64,000 nt of DNA from NCBI GenBank assembly GCA_025200525.1, contig CM045758.1, forward strand, positions 62,498,649 to 62,562,648, written 5' to 3'. The notes below the pieces were generated by a model. That model saw nothing but the letters and a program-made list of their open reading frames with translations. It ran no database searches and was not told where the DNA came from. A program made the translations under genes and the position numbers. Below, in pieces: positions 41,963 to 55,137 of this stretch. The stretch is from Camellia lanceoleosa (Eukaryota; Streptophyta; Magnoliopsida; Ericales; Theaceae). Position 1 is the stretch's first letter. Each line of letters starts with the position of its first letter.

Positions 41963-44900
41963 TCAGGGATAATATTTCTTCATCTTATCCATATTGATCG
42001 GTTGTGAGAACTCTAGGCCATCTAGGTCCATCAAAACGACAGCTCCACCTGACCAAATAGACTTGATAATGTAGGGACCAGTCCAATTGGGTCTGAACTT
42101 GCCCCTTGGGTCGTGTATGGGTGCTCGATTATCCTTGAGTACCAAATCTCCTTCTTTTAGATTCCTGGACTTAACTCTCTTGTTGAAAGCCCGAGCAATC
42201 CTGCGCTGATAACCTTGAATCTGGTATAGCGCTTTCAGTCTTCTTTCATCGAAAAGCATGAGTTCTTCAAATCTACTCTGCTGCCAATCTGCTTCGGCTA
42301 TCTGACACTCGGCCAATACTTACAAAGACGGAACCTCAATTTCAATAGGTAGAACGGCCTCCATCCCATAAACCAATGAATACGGAGTCGCCCCAGTAGA
42401 AGTTCTGATTGAAGTCCGGTAGCCCCACAAAGCAAACGACGACTTATCTGGCCAGTCCCGGTAGGTTTCCACCATCTTCTGCAGTATGTGTTTGATATTT
42501 TTGTTGGCAGCCTCAACCGCTCCATTGGTTTGCAGCCGGTATGTGGATGACTTATGAAAAGCCACATTGTATTTCTCCAACAAGTCAATCACTTCCTTCT
42601 TGAAGTAGGAACCGTTATCTAAAATGATCTCATTTGGGACTCCATAACGACAGATGATGTTGTTTCTGATGAACTTTGCGACATGTGAAGCCTTCAACAC
42701 CGCATAAGATTGGGCCTCGACCCACTTTGTAAAATAATCTATCACGACCAAGATGAACTCATGCCCATTCGACGCTTTCGGAGTGATAACCCCGATCACA
42801 TTGATTCCCCAAACTGAAATGGCCATGGCGAAGTCATGCTGTATAGTTTTGACGGCGGGATGTTCATACGGTTTGCATGGATCTGACATTTGTGGCATCG
42901 TCGAACAAAGCTAATACAATCCTCCTCTATGGTGGACCAATAGTAACCCTGTCTGAGGATCTTCCGAGCCAACATTACCCCGTTCATATGTGCACCACAT
43001 TCTCCCTCATGGATGGCCTCCATTAGGCGCTTCGATTCTTCAGCTTCTACACACAGCTTATGCATTCCCAAATGACCTCTCTTATACAGTTTACCTCCGC
43101 AGATGATGAACTGAACGGCCATTCTTCTGATTGCCCTTTTATCCTTGGCATTTGCCCCTGGTGGATATACTTCCTTTTCCAAGAAATTCCAAATATCGTA
43201 ATACCAGGGGTTCTTATCTTGAACCTCATCTATAGCAGCAATCGACTCGTAAGCAGGCACAAATTTTTGGTCGATAATGACTTGACGCATCCGGACTCCA
43301 AACGGGATGTCTATCATGGAAGATAGAGTTGCTAGTGAATCTACGAACCTGTTTTTCTCCCTTAATAGATGAGTAAAGTTCAGTTTCTCAAACCGAGGAA
43401 TTAACAAATCCAAGGTCTGGTGATACATCATCATTTTTTCTTCTTTCACTTTCCAATCTCCTTTTGCTTGAGATACAACGAGGTTCGAGTCCCCAATGAC
43501 GTTCAACTGTTTTGCCCCTAGTTCGAGGGCTACTTCTAGACCAGCAATGCATGCCTCTATTCTGCTTCGTTGTTCGAGACTTTGAACTGGAGTTTGAAGG
43601 CTAGAGGGATACGAGAATTGTCGGGTGCTATCAGCAACACTCCTATCCCATATTCGTATTGGTTTGACGCTCCGTCAAAGTACATCGTCCACGTTTCATC
43701 TTCGACGTGCAAAATGGCCTCATCTGGAAATAAGTACTCAACTGTTTCACCCCCTTCCACTGGATGATCGGTTAAGAATTCTGCTACTGCTCTTCCCTTG
43801 ATTGACTTGCGTGTTACATATTTCAGATCGAATTCGGAAAGCAACAGCAACCAACGAGCTAGCCTACCTGTAAGTGCTGGTTTCTCGAAAAGATATTTGA
43901 TGGGATCCAGTCATGAAACCAACATTGCAGAGTGAGCTAACAGGTAGTGCCGCAGCTTCCTGGTAGCCCATACCAAGGCTAAGCAAGCCTTTTCCAATGG
44001 TGTGTAGCGAGTTTCATACTCTAGCATCTTCTTGCTCAGATAGTAGATGGCCCTCTCCACCTTGTCCTCTGATTCTTGCGCGAGCATACATTGTAGTCTC
44101 AGTTACCGAAAGGTACAATATCAACGGTCTCCCCAGTTCTGGCGGTGACAACACGGGTGGGTTCTATAAATATTCCTTGATTTGTTCAAAAGCAGCTTGG
44201 CATTGGCCGTCCCACTGGAATTTCTTTCCTTTCTTCAAGAGACCAAAAAGTGGTTCACAAGTCAAGGTTAATTTTGAGATAAACCGTCTTATGAATTGCA
44301 CTTTACCCAGAAAGCCTTGCACTTCCTTTTCAATCATTGGTGGTGGCATTTCTAAGATGGCCTTGATTTTGGAAGGGTCGACTTCAATACCTCTTTGTGT
44401 AATCAGAAACCCTAGAATTTTCCCTGCTGTAACACCAAATGTACACTTCTGAGGATTCAGCCGCAACCGAAATTCTCTGATCCTTTGAAAGAACTTTTGC
44501 AAGGCGGTGTAGTGGCCCTCTCTTTCTTTGGACTTGACAATCATGTCGTCCACGTACACTTCAACCTCTTTGTGGATCATGTCATGCAATATCGTGGTCG
44601 CAGCCCGTTGATATGTAGCTCCAGCATTCTTTAACCCAAACGGCGTCACTCTGTAGCAATATGTCCCCCACGGGGTGCTGAAGGCAATCTTTTCCCAGTC
44701 TTCAGGTGCCATCACTATCTGATTGTAGCCTGAGAAACCATCCATAAACAAAAGCAAAGCATGCCCTGCTGTGAAATCCACCAACTTATCAATATGCGGC
44801 AAGGGAAAGTCGTCCTTCGAACTAGCTCTGTTCAAATCCCTAAAATCCACGCACACCCGGATCCTGCCATCTTTCTTTGGTACCAGAACAATGTTGGCCA

Positions 44901-45885
44901 ACCAAGTCGGGTATTCGAATACCAGCAGGAAGCCTGCATCGATTTGCTTGGTGACCTCTTCCTTAATCTTGATGGCCCAGTCAGGGCGGATCCTTCTGAG
45001 CTTCTGTTTCACAGGTCGAGCCTCGGGGTCTAGAGGGATTCGGTGCTATACAATCTCAGGATCGATCCCAGGCATGTCTTCGTAGGACCATGCGAAAACA
45101 TCTTTGAAATATTTTAATAAAGCGACTAAGCGCTCACGTTCCTCCGAAGACAACGTGGACCCGATCTGGACCAGCCGCGGGTCCTTCTCAGTACCAATAT
45201 TCATAGTAGTGATTTCATCCATTAAGGGTTTAACAAATCTTTCCTGCTCTTGATCAATTAATCGTTGCAAAACCGGAGGAATTTCTTCCTTGTCGTTTTT
45301 GTCAAAATTTTGAAAATCCTGATTCAAGCAATAAATCAAAGGCACAAAAAAGTACTCAGAAACCACATCCACATCATTCTCATTGAGCACATCCAAACCG
45401 TCCGATTCTTCCGTTACAACAGACTCAAAAGAGAAAGAAAAATACGACCTGGACAGGACTGTGGCATCCGGATTATCACCCCCAGGAATACTGGACTTAG
45501 ACTCAGTCGAGCTGGAACCTGATTCCGACTCACAAGACTCGGTGGAGTCAAATTCCGGCTCACTACCTGACCTGGTGCTGCTTGACAAAAATCCCTCCTT
45601 GCACTGCCAAATAAGGGAGGGTGTGATGGATGCATCCAAAATATTTGCTGGTAGGCCCGCAGCCGTTTCATTCCCAATCATGGACACCGAGAAGTTATCC
45701 CCTAAGCACCTCTGTTCGATCAGAGGATCTGAAAGTAGATAAGCCAGCGCTACCCCCATTTCAATTTCGGCGTCCTCAGACTCCACTTTCCTACTCTGTT
45801 CACCCTCAACTGTTGGGTCTGTCTGTTCTTTAGCAACATCATCCCCGGATAATTGCAGGTCAAAAAAGATCTCAAAACCTGGCAT
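41963..45885 (-). pseudogene. pol: pol of Element 2: linker, RT, two RNase H, integrase
   Basis: 45885-44164 is one frame with a single stop (TAG 45048-45046) between an acidic linker and RT. RT has 'VCVDFRDLNRAS', 'FSTPWGTYCYRVTPFGLKNA' and an intact YVDD (44556-44545). Frameshifts follow near 44160-43850 (Ty3-type RNase H damaged), then the second RNase H (43850-43320: 'YFDGAS', 'NNEAEYE', 'GDSNLVVSQ'), integrase H2C2 ('AIHEGECGAHMNG', 'RRCHKCQIH', about 43040-42890) and core with 'VVIDYFTKW', 'ILDNGSYF' and 'NGAVEAANKNIK' (D, D and E present). The C-terminus ends 'MDKMKKYYP' at 41966. It is better kept than Element 1 pol at catalytic sites but cannot be translated as one protein because of the frameshifts. 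Confidence 0.9.
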
Positions 45886-45945
45886 GTGCTTCCTCTTCGC
45901 ATTCAGCCACGACTCTGGGAAGCCACAAAATGGAAAGTCCTCCCT

Positions 45946-46815
45946 CTACCGGATGAAGCGTCCGTTTAGGGTACCCCGGATGGGCCGATGCATTAGTTCA
46001 AAAGGCTTCCCCGCCTGCTTCGCTCTGGTTCTTCCAGCCATCTCCTTGTCTTTCCTTATCCAATCCTCTCTGGTGGGCAGGTAACCCAAACCAAAGGTAT
46101 GTGGGTTATGTGGCACTTCGGCCAATGCTGCGACGCCCTTCCAGCCACTCTTTCCCAATCCCATCCTGAGGATGTGTTGTAGCTTATTCATGAGGTATAC
46201 TGATTGAGCACTGACATACAACCCCTCATTAATAGCCATGATGTTCTGAACTACCCGAGCCTCGACCAAGGTAAAACCCGACATGAACACATCCTCCATA
46301 CCGTGCTCAATTTCCAAAACTGGCGTAGATACTTCTGGTGGTGGATGGATCGACGAATTCCCAAAAACAATGGCTACTCCCTTCCCATGGGGGTATTTCA
46401 CCATCTAATGCAAGGTGGATGACACTGCCTTCACCTGATGCAGCCACGGCCACCCCAAAAGCAGGTTGAAAGTTGCAGGGACCTCTAAGACATGGAAATC
46501 TATCTCGTGCTGTCCCGGCCCAACCTTGGTCTGAACTTTTACTATTCCCATCACTTTTCTGCTCGTGTTGTCATACGCCCGAATCACCTGGGCTGTCAGT
46601 ATAAAGTCCGTGGTCTTTAAACCGATCGCATATGTGGTTCTTGCCGGGCACACATTGATGGCGGACCCTGTGTCGACAAGTACCACGGGTATCCATTTGT
46701 CTCTACATTCCACAAAGATGTAGAGGGGCTTATTGTGATTCGCACCCTCAGGTGGCAATTCCTTGTTGGAGAAAGTCAGCATCGGGGTAGCTCCTCCCGA
46801 AAAAACTAATCTCAC
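45946..46815 (-). pseudogene. Aspartic protease of Element 2
   Basis: The active-site loop 'LVDTGSAINVCP' is intact. It is followed by 'RAYDNTSRKV' and 'FNLLLGWPWLH', the usual landmarks of Tat proteases. One in-frame TAG at 46407-46405 stands where Element 1 has Gln; the frame then continues to 45946 with 'YPHGKGVAIVFGN'. The short gap to the pol frame at 45885 contains stops. Confidence 0.88.
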
Positions 46816-47968
46816 CAGCTACTCTGGCGTGGTTTCTATTGAGAGCTTGGCCTTCTCCATGGCCGATAAGACAGCTTGTCAATGCACCCGCGATGCCATA
46901 AGTAGTCCCCAGATGGAGATATCTGCTTGTATCTTTTTTAGCTGTTTCAGTACAGCTTCTTCTTCGAGTTGCTTCTCTTTCTGTTTCTCCATCTCCTTAT
47001 CTTTCCCAGACACCTCTGGCTGATCTAGATGCGGAGGCTTGAAATATCGTCCACTCCTAGTCATATGGTCGACTTCACCAATGTACCAGGTATCATCTGG
47101 TTAGTTACTCCCCCAATCCTCATCCGTGTGGGCAAGACATAGATCATCATCCTCCCACCACATTCCGTCGGCAGCCGACAAACACATGTCCAGCTCTGGT
47201 ATGACTGTTCTTGTACTCGCAGTACCCTCCATCCGTATGCTCGTAGCATTCTCTATTTCTGTGTACATAGCAGTTTCAGTCCCCATGTGGGCTTTAGCTT
47301 TTCTGATTCTCTCAGAATCCCCAAACCTTTCTTGTTCTAACTGTGTCAGTACAGCTGTTTGTTCAACAATTCCTGTATTCAAAATGCTCCAATCCTGGGT
47401 GAGATTCTCGACACCGGCGCTCTCCGGCGATGTATCCTGATTTCCGGCCCTTCCGGCCACCACTGTTATTCTTGCCCCAGCCGGGTCCTACTCCAACTGA
47501 GATTCTTTGATAACGTCTAGTACGTCATCAAGCCACCCGGTGGGCTCTGCTGACTCCTCAAAATCTGACCAATTGACCACCATGTCCCCTGGATCTTAGT
47601 CATTGAAAAACTAGAGGTTGGCAAAGTTCTCTTCCACATCTGTCAAATCATCTGTCTCCTGCTCAAATCCATCCCCTTGGATCACACACAGCTCTGCCCT
47701 TTCTGGAAATTCTATACTTGGCTCAACCTGGCCTGTTGACAGAATGTAATCACTCAGATCGTAGGCTTCCCCAGCGAAACTCCCAGACTGCTCAGACCCT
47801 GACTCAACAATTCCATCCTCCTCTGCAATCTCCTCTGTTCTGCCTTTGACAGTCACCACCATTGGCTCGGGTTGGGTTCTGGAGATGTCCAACATGCACA
47901 AGTCAGTGCAGTCGGGAAGGAACACCTCCGACTTAGGTAGGTGGGAAGGAGTGATATATATGCTAGGA
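46816..47968 (-). pseudogene. Gag-protease linker of Element 2, acidic
   Basis: This includes the continuation of gag in a second frame (47979-47611, 'YDPSIYITPSHLPKSE', rich in Glu and Asp), followed by a broken acidic stretch with 'MWWEDDD' near 47160 and a basic Lys/Glu-rich helix-like part near 46930-47040. Element 1 has the same order at 9850-10836. No known domain. Confidence 0.6.
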
Positions 47969-49608
47969 TCATAAGCCACGACCCCAGTTTGGATAAAGTT
48001 GATTCTTTTGGGAGGTGGAGCTTGGTGGTGCGGTTGTTATGACATTGGGTTTTTCGGGAGGCACAATCACCCCGTTATCAATGAGATCTTGAATCTCATG
48101 ACATAATCGGTAGCATTGGTCGGTGTCATGACCGTGCTGTTGGTGTAATGCGCAATATTTGGCTGGGTTGTGGGTAGGAGGAAGTTTCTCCGGCAATGGC
48201 TGCGGCTCTAGGGGCTTTAAGTGCCCTTTTCTGATTAAAACCCCCAGAGCTTTGGACAGGGGCATATATAGTGGAGCGAAGGCTCTTTGGTTCTTGGGCG
48301 GGTATTTGGCTGTTTGTGTATTGCTTCTGGATGCACCGGAGAATGGCGTGGCTGCCATGGTTCTTGGAGGGGGGTTGGTGGTGACCATGCTCACTTCGGA
48401 GGCTCTTGTAGTTGTAGCGCCGGTCGGGCCTGCATTGGTGTTACGGTTAAAGGTTCTCCTGGGTTGCTCTCTGTCATTATCGATCAAGCCCTGCTTCAAG
48501 GCATCCTCAATCTGTACCCCCATCTCATGCAAATCTGAAAAGGTAGGGAAGGAGAGCGCGATCATTTTCTGCATCAACTTAGGCTGGAGATTGCGCACAA
48601 TCATCCTAATCTGATCTTTATCTGTGGGCCTTAGGGTCATCATTGAAGCCTTGGCCCTCCATCTGGTCACGAACTCCGAAAAGCTCTCTTTAGGCTCCTA
48701 CCTTGTTGTCTCAAGATCACGGGTCATAATCTCGATTTACGTATTAATGAGTATTGTGCAAGGAAGGCCTCATCCATCTCGTCCCAGTTTCTCATGACAT
48801 CGTCTTATAATTTGGCGTACCAGATGGCTGCCACACCCAACAGGATCCGGCCAAATAGAGACAGCTTCTGCAGTCTGGTGAGGCCCATTGGCCTTAAGAT
48901 ATCTGAAAACAATCTCAGGTGCACCATGGGATCCCCAGATCCATCAAATCGATCGATATGTGGCATCTTGAATCTGTCCGGCAACGTCACAGCTACGTCG
49001 GTATATCCATCTTCAATGTCAGGGATGGTCTTGACTCCCTGGGATCTCTTGAACAACTTTTCAAGCTTACTTAACTTCAATGCTGTGGGATCTGTCTCGA
49101 ACTCAAAGGGGGAGTCCGGTAGGTTGGTGGGCGTTTTGGATAACTGGGGTACGATCTGGGGCGGGATTGGGGGCGGAGCTGGCCCTATTGGGACGTCTGT
49201 ATCCCCTTGGATATTTTGGACGTTTGGTGTCTTCTCGGGTATCGAAACCTTTGGTGTGGAAGGAGCTTGATGTGAAGCAGATGCTCCGGCTTGCTGTAGC
49301 CTTGCGATTAGCTCTGCTTGTTCCATCATAACTGTAGCTTGTTGTTTGGCAAACTCCGCATGTCGGACAGCATCTTGCTGCATAATTTTCATGCTCTCTT
49401 GAAGCTGGCTCACCATCTCCTCTAAGCTTGCCATACTATTCTGATCTAGCTGTATTGCCGGTGTATGTTCCCTCTCTGTGGGAGAAACAGGACTCTGATT
49501 CCTACTATACCTAGGCGGGGTGGACGAAGCCCTCTGAACTGTCTGTTGAACTGATATCCTCTGCCTAACTGCCCTCCGTCTGGTAACCGGGGGTAGAGAA
49601 TGATACAC
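47969..49608 (-). pseudogene. gag: gag of Element 2
   Basis: Starts at 49608 ('MYHSLPPVTRRRAVRQ'). Residues about 60-105 have the M/Q/E-rich coiled-coil-like region, then a Pro-rich stretch, then the gag core from about residue 190 ('HIDRFDGSGDPMVHLRLF'). A stop at 48805 ('WYAKL' then TAA) and a frame change before 48670 break the core. The second frame (48670-47969) carries 'TRWRAKASMM' and the zinc-knuckle-like 'YCALHQQHGHDTDQCYRL' with both Cys present. N-terminal similarity to Element 1 gag is only partial. Confidence 0.85.
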
Positions 49609-50418
49609 TGGTTGTCCGTCTACCAGATCCTCAGATCGATGGAGTTGACGACCTCTTGTCCAGAGTGCTTGGGGAATATCTACTGGGTTAAAAGCAATCG
49701 CGCTAAACTACCTAGCAAAAAGATAAATAAAGCGATAATAAGGAAATAAAATAACCAGATAAATGGACAGCATAACAGCGTAAAATAAACACACAACACA
49801 CAGTTGGGTATCACAACACACTGCCGATAAGCTGAATACACTGTTCCTCAATCACTGATCACTGTTTCCAAATCATTGCCCCCAAGTCTGAATCTGATAC
49901 CCGCAGATAACTGATTCCCAAAAAAAACACTGATACTGATGCCCGCAGGCCCGATGCTCAAACTTGCAAACTGATATGTACGTTCCTGTAGAGATACACT
50001 CTAAAAGCACATAGCGAGTAAAAGAGAGCCAAAACACTCCTATGTTGGGGTAGGGTTTCCCTGTCCTATTTTGTCAGAAGCTAGGGTTTCACTATGCACG
50101 CAGTGGTTTCAAACAACCTATATCGGGTAAGCAACCTGTCCTAGTTTGGAATGGTCACTATGGATTCTAAATGTGCACTAGGTCGAATGGTCGAAAAGGG
50201 TGCCCCGGTAAAACCCGGGTTTATGTTCCCATACTGGCAGAACCCGCAACCAGTCAGCCTTATGGCATGCTTTGACAAAGTCAAGCCTCCGGCAAACCGC
50301 TCAGGAATAGTTGATGGCCAACACGGTGTCCTAGGCGCACCAATGCACATGCAATGCAAAGAAACACATAAGTGTAGTCAAAATCAGTTATCACGAGTTC
50401 CAGTCAAGTTCTCTAAAG
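49609..50418 (-). other. Untranslated leader of Element 2
   Basis: About 0.8 kb between primer site and gag, homologous in part to 7434-8238. No gene is supported; the frame 50151-50636 on plus crosses the primer site into the LTR and is spurious. Confidence 0.6.
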
Positions 50419-50436
50419 TCCCCAGCAGAGTTGCCA
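50419..50436 (-). other. Primer-binding site of Element 2, tRNA-Arg type
   Basis: On the minus strand TGGCAACTCTGCTGGGGA lies five bases inside the LTR end at 50442. It differs at three positions from the site in Element 1. Confidence 0.82.
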
Positions 50437-50441
50437 GAAAC

Positions 50442-53400
50442 TGTAGATGCGCCCCGCGTAAGGGCCTCCGTGCTACAGTTCGAACTCATTTTGTCACGGT
50501 TCTTAATCTGAACCAAAGAGTCCAAATCCGGCAAATCGTTTTGAGAAAACAGACTTTTAGAAAAAGAAGTGTCAAACATGGACTGCTTTGCCAGATACAG
50601 AGTCGCCACCTAAATATTTATTTTTGGGGAATTTAGGAAACCCCGACTCGTTGCCTAAGGCCACGTGTCCGTCATCACCAAAGTTGCCTCAGCTCAGGAA
50701 CTTGGGTACGATTGGGGAAGGTCACTTCGTGAGCACCCCCGCTTGCCCGATCAAAGATCGGCCTCTACTAACCGTGATATCTTGTTTTGAAAACATTATG
50801 CGTTCTTATTCCGGTTACTTAGCCTAGATTTACTATGTGATATGCACAGCATACAAGTATAGACTGGATCGCCTGAATTGGAACAAAACATTTCATGTTT
50901 ATTTTTTTGAAAAGCGGTTTGCTACTTGCGAGTAGGCTTAAAATGCAGATTTTGCCACCCTCGGGTGGGCTTAGAAAACATGTTTTTGCCACTATCTAGT
51001 GGACTTAAAACTCATGGTTGATGCATTATTCCAATTCAGATAATCTAACCTTCACCCACAAGCATTCAGGCAGTTATATCACATAAGCAAATAGCCTCAT
51101 GGCAAGCATGCTAATATGGCAACACTCACACGCATGCAAGATGCTAAAGCAGAAGAGCTTACCTAGTACTCCAATCCAAGACAGAAACTAGTTAGTAATT
51201 AAATGCATGATCCTAGTTCATGTTAAGATGGCTAATGCAACGCATGCGAGATGAAACTACAATAGGCTCGGCTATCCTAATATGGCATATGATGATGCTA
51301 CAGCTATCACGTATTCAATTTGGGATTTGAAATACAAATGCAGTTAATATGATGCACCGAGCCCGGTGCATGCAAAACGAATGAATGTATGCAAACATGC
51401 TATTATCAGTATGCTAATTGAAACATGCCCTAAACTAACCATCGAAAGCTAGTAAATAAAAGGGAAGAAAGACGTGGGGTTGGAAGACATACACACACTC
51501 ACGCACACTCATTACACAATTACCCTCGCTCGAAGGGTCCGAATAAATATTACAAAACAAATAAATAATTAACTCTTCTAACTAATTAAATATTACATAT
51601 CTTCTATTTAATTAACAAATTAAATATAGAAAGAGGATGGCCGCAGCCCCGCCTCGAAATGCTAGGATGATGCATGCTCGACTCGCCCCACTCGGAAACC
51701 CGTGCCATGCCACTGTTGCCTCTGTTTACACTACCTTGCTCTTCTAAAAATTCTGAAAGTCCCCAGACCCATTTTTTATCACCCCCTGAGTGCTCTGGGG
51801 TGTCACCGGCCACAATTCAAGTTCATCGGCCATGGGGATGGGCTTATCGGCCAAAAGTTACACCACCAGCTGGACATTGATGGTCGGTCGACACTATATG
51901 TGGCCGACCGGCCATTTCTTCTTGCAGAAACCTGTTTTTTGACAGCAGCCGAGGGTAGATAGTGCATGGCAAGGAAATTCAAAGCAATGTATGCATGGAC
52001 ACTCTCCCAATCATGCTATGGACTCATAGGAGTGTAACCCTCAATACTCGGGCCACCAATCACGCATTTCGATGCATGATGGCCTAAGGCACCGAGTTTG
52101 ACACTCAATGTAAATGCATACATAAAAGAGATGAATGCCTTATGCCCTATCATGTCGGGGTCAAGGGAATTGGCGACTGAGGGTTGGGGCGTGTTTCGTC
52201 ACTTTGAGTACGAACACACCTCACCCCTCATGCTTGGTTTGACACCCCAAACCAAACACAATGCAATGCACGTATGCAAAATGCAATGCGAAAACATGTA
52301 ATTAATGCAATGCAAAATGAGCAATGTAACATACCATGCAAACACCATGGCAATATGACAAGTATGCAACATTACAATGCAACCTAGATAAGCAATTACG
52401 CAAAGTGATAGGCATGCAACAATGCACTAACTATATGGATGCAACAACCATGCAATGTAATGAGCATACAACAAAATACAAATGCATGACCCATGGTCTT
52501 ACACTATAGGTGGACAGACCTCAGCCTTGTCCATAACAGTGGCCAAAATGATGCAACAAGAGCACAAATCACATATGCAAGCATGTATGCCCCAAGACCC
52601 ATCACCTAAGGCATGAATGAGGCAACTCTAAGCATCCATAAAAGAGACAAACATGGGCATTAGACCAACAAAAATCAGAGCTATGGTATGTTAGAATGAG
52701 CCCCAAAACCCACATAAATGGCATCCCAAATGACTTAAACAAAGAGACATACACCAAAGCCCAAACATGGAGCATAAGACCACAACTCTTCAAGGCATTA
52801 AAAGGGGTAACAAATGCAAGTATGTAGGCATAAAACATGAACTAAAATGGCATGACAAATGATTCTAAATCATTGAAATAGACCAAATGAGGCATGGTAA
52901 CGACTCACACACCCAAAGCCAACAAGCTAGAATACAAAGAGGCTATATAAAGCATGGCAAGCATGGCTCCAAAGAATCAAGACAGACCTTAAGCATGTTA
53001 AAACATGACCAAAAACTTCACAAAGCTAAGCCAAAGCATGCAAGCATGATGGTCCAAAGGCAAGATGTATTTCTAGGCAAAATGAACGAATACAAGGCAA
53101 GTGTATTATGCATGCAAGGGGTCAACAAACCAACATGGGACAGAGGTAAAACATGCTAAATAAATACCAAATAACCTCTGAAATGAAGCCAAACAAAGCT
53201 TGGCATACATGCTGCCCTTACGAGTCAAAACACAAGCAAATGAGACAATAAAGGGAGAGGGGTGTCCCTCCCCTATACAAGACTTCAAGACCCCTTCTTC
53301 ACCAATGAAAATCCACTGGATTTCAGTGGTGAGAAGGTCAATACACAAAAGTCCCCAAAGCTTATCAAAAAGAGCACAAAAAGGGCCCAAACAAGGCCTA

Positions 53401-54464
53401 AGAGGGAGAGGTCGACCCCCAACACCAAATGACCATAATGAAAGATCTTAAGCATGCAAATACAAGACTTTTTTTAGTTATACACAAAGCTTAAATCAGT
53501 ATGCAAGATAGGTTAAAAACTAGTGCAAGATTGGGGAATATAAAGTAAATAGTGTTACCCTTGAAGAACACTTCAAGAACAGCAAGCTCAACCCTCTTCT
53601 TCTGATCAAAACCGACCCAAAGCTTCAAGAACAAACCCTCAAGGCCTCCCAAGTCGAAGTATGGTGTAATGGTGTGTGTCTTAGTGCAAAACTAAGGACT
53701 AAATACACTTTTAGGCCCTCAAACACACACAAATGAAGAGAGAGAGGGAGATATAGAGAGAGAAGATGTATATATTAGAATATATATGTTTTAGGTCTGA
53801 TTTTGCTAAACCAACACAAAGGAGGAGGAGGGGACTTTTATATAGACAATGGAAAAGGCAAAGCTTCCAAGAGAAGCTATCCTAAAGGGGTCAAGTCTTC
53901 CAAAGGAAGCTAAGCTAAGGGTGCAAGCTTCTTGAGGAAGCTAAGACAAAGGGTCAATCTTCCTCAAGAAGCTTGAGCAAAGGGTGCAAGAAGTTGGATC
54001 AAAAGGGTCAGAGGTTTAAAACAGCCACACTCGTGCATGGGGGGCAGGGTCCGTGCATTCCAGCTGGCACAACTGGCATGCACTATGCCTAAAAAAGGCG
54101 AAAAGGTGGTATCGGCCAAAAAAGGAGGCCATCGGCCAAACAGATGGCCGGCCAACCACACAAGATGCCGATCGGCCAATAGTGTATCTCACCAATGGCC
54201 GGTAGCAAGGATACACGGCCGGTGGCCTCAAGCCAGGGCAGGTGGGTATCAGGGGCAGCTAACAAGCTACTCTTTACCCTTAGAAGCAAAAACACAAATG
54301 TTTGGTGCAAAATCAAACACAAAACAGTCGAGTTAAGAGATCCTGAGGCAAGGCGCGTAGCCAAGACCTCCGGGAACTCAAAACGAACACGAACATGGGT
54401 GATCACCAAGTGTTCAAGCGGTGACGTCCAAGTCTTGAGGACGGTCAAAAATGAGGTGTCTACA
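50442..54464 (-). repeat. 5' LTR of Element 2 (4023 bp)
   Basis: Partner of 33676-37686. It contains the promoter-type TATA at 53835-53844 (minus), the AAGCTTC array just above it and GGCCG clusters at 51803-51915 and 54107-54225. The stretch 53537-54398 is almost identical to 36759-37620. Its last 66 bases (54399-54464) differ from the partner at five positions. Confidence 0.9.
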
Positions 54465-54933
54465 TCGCTCGAGCGGAAAAAAAAACAACTCCCAATACTT
54501 TTGTAGGCAAATGAAACTTCTGAAAGGCCACGATCTCCACTAGAGCGTAAGAATGACCGCTCGAGTAGACAAACAGCTTGATTCCTGACATAGTCAGCGA
54601 AGCGGCAAACATGATACGATTAAAATCAAAAACTCCTTTGCATAGGCACAATTCGGGTTAGATTTACATCTAAAACTCATGTCTTCACTGAAATAAAAAA
54701 TCGAATACAATTACAACTGAAAGGAGTTTTGTCAAACGGAATTACCAAGAATAAAAACTTAACAATCTTATATAAAAATAATTTAATAATCTTATCACTA
54801 ATCATTTCTCCCACTATCATAAAAACAAACACAATTTTGCTTAATCCTCTCACTAACAATTCCCACATTAACAATCTCTTCACTAACTATCCTCTTACTA
54901 ACAATTCTATCCAACCTAATTCACCAAATAAAC
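54465..54933. repeat. Upstream remainder of split copia LTR, CTCGAG block C and CACTAACAATT microrepeats
   Basis: Starts TCGCTCGAGCGG at the Element 2 junction and carries further CTCGAG-type motifs to about 54570. I read this as the U3 of the copia LTR at 33049-33675. From about 54785 to 54910 'cactaacaatt' variants recur irregularly. A plus-strand frame here (54729-54956) is low-complexity Asn/Ile/Leu translation and not a gene. Confidence 0.5.
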
Positions 54934-55137
54934 GTGGCCATAAGCCTAAGACATGACTTTGTAAGGAAATTGATACAAGATGGAGTTATCACAATTCAAT
55001 ATGTAAAGTCAAGTAAGAACTTGGTTGTCCCCTTTACAAAAGGTTTGCCTAGAGAGTTATTGATGGAGATTGGAGTTGAGATGGGGCTAAAACCTTTTCT
55101 AATGATCACCAATGACAGTAACCCAACCCAAAACTAG
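54934..55137 (+). pseudogene. Ty1/copia RNase H C-terminus
   Basis: Reads 'SLRHDFVRKLIQDGVITIQY', 'VKSSKN', 'FTKGLPRELL' and 'MGLKPFLMI', the end of copia pol. The copy is cut off upstream at about 54934. Downstream the 3' flank, polypurine tract and LTR follow in the right order, so this is the 3' end of a plus-oriented copia element, inverted relative to 2950-3308. Confidence 0.85.

Larger units (their letters stand above)
33676..54464 (-). mobile_element. Element 2: Tat/Ogre-type Ty3/gypsy retrotransposon, 20.8 kb, non-functional
   Basis: In element order (minus): LTR 54464-50442, primer site, leader, gag (49608-47969), acidic linker, protease (46815-45946), pol (45885-41963), spacer, antisense gene (39972-41260, plus strand), 55-bp tandem array, polypurine tract (37699-37687) and LTR 37686-33676. 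Flanking five-base sequences are CCACT (33671-33675) and TCGCT (54465-54469); they differ by two transitions, so the target duplication is plausible but not perfect. pol is very like that of Element 1, while gag, leader and LTRs have diverged much more. The pol frame is broken by several frameshifts. Confidence 0.93.

Noticed and set aside
54729..54956. 75-codon Asn/Ile-rich frame
   Set aside because: Low-complexity translation of CACTAACAATT microrepeats next to a copia fragment.
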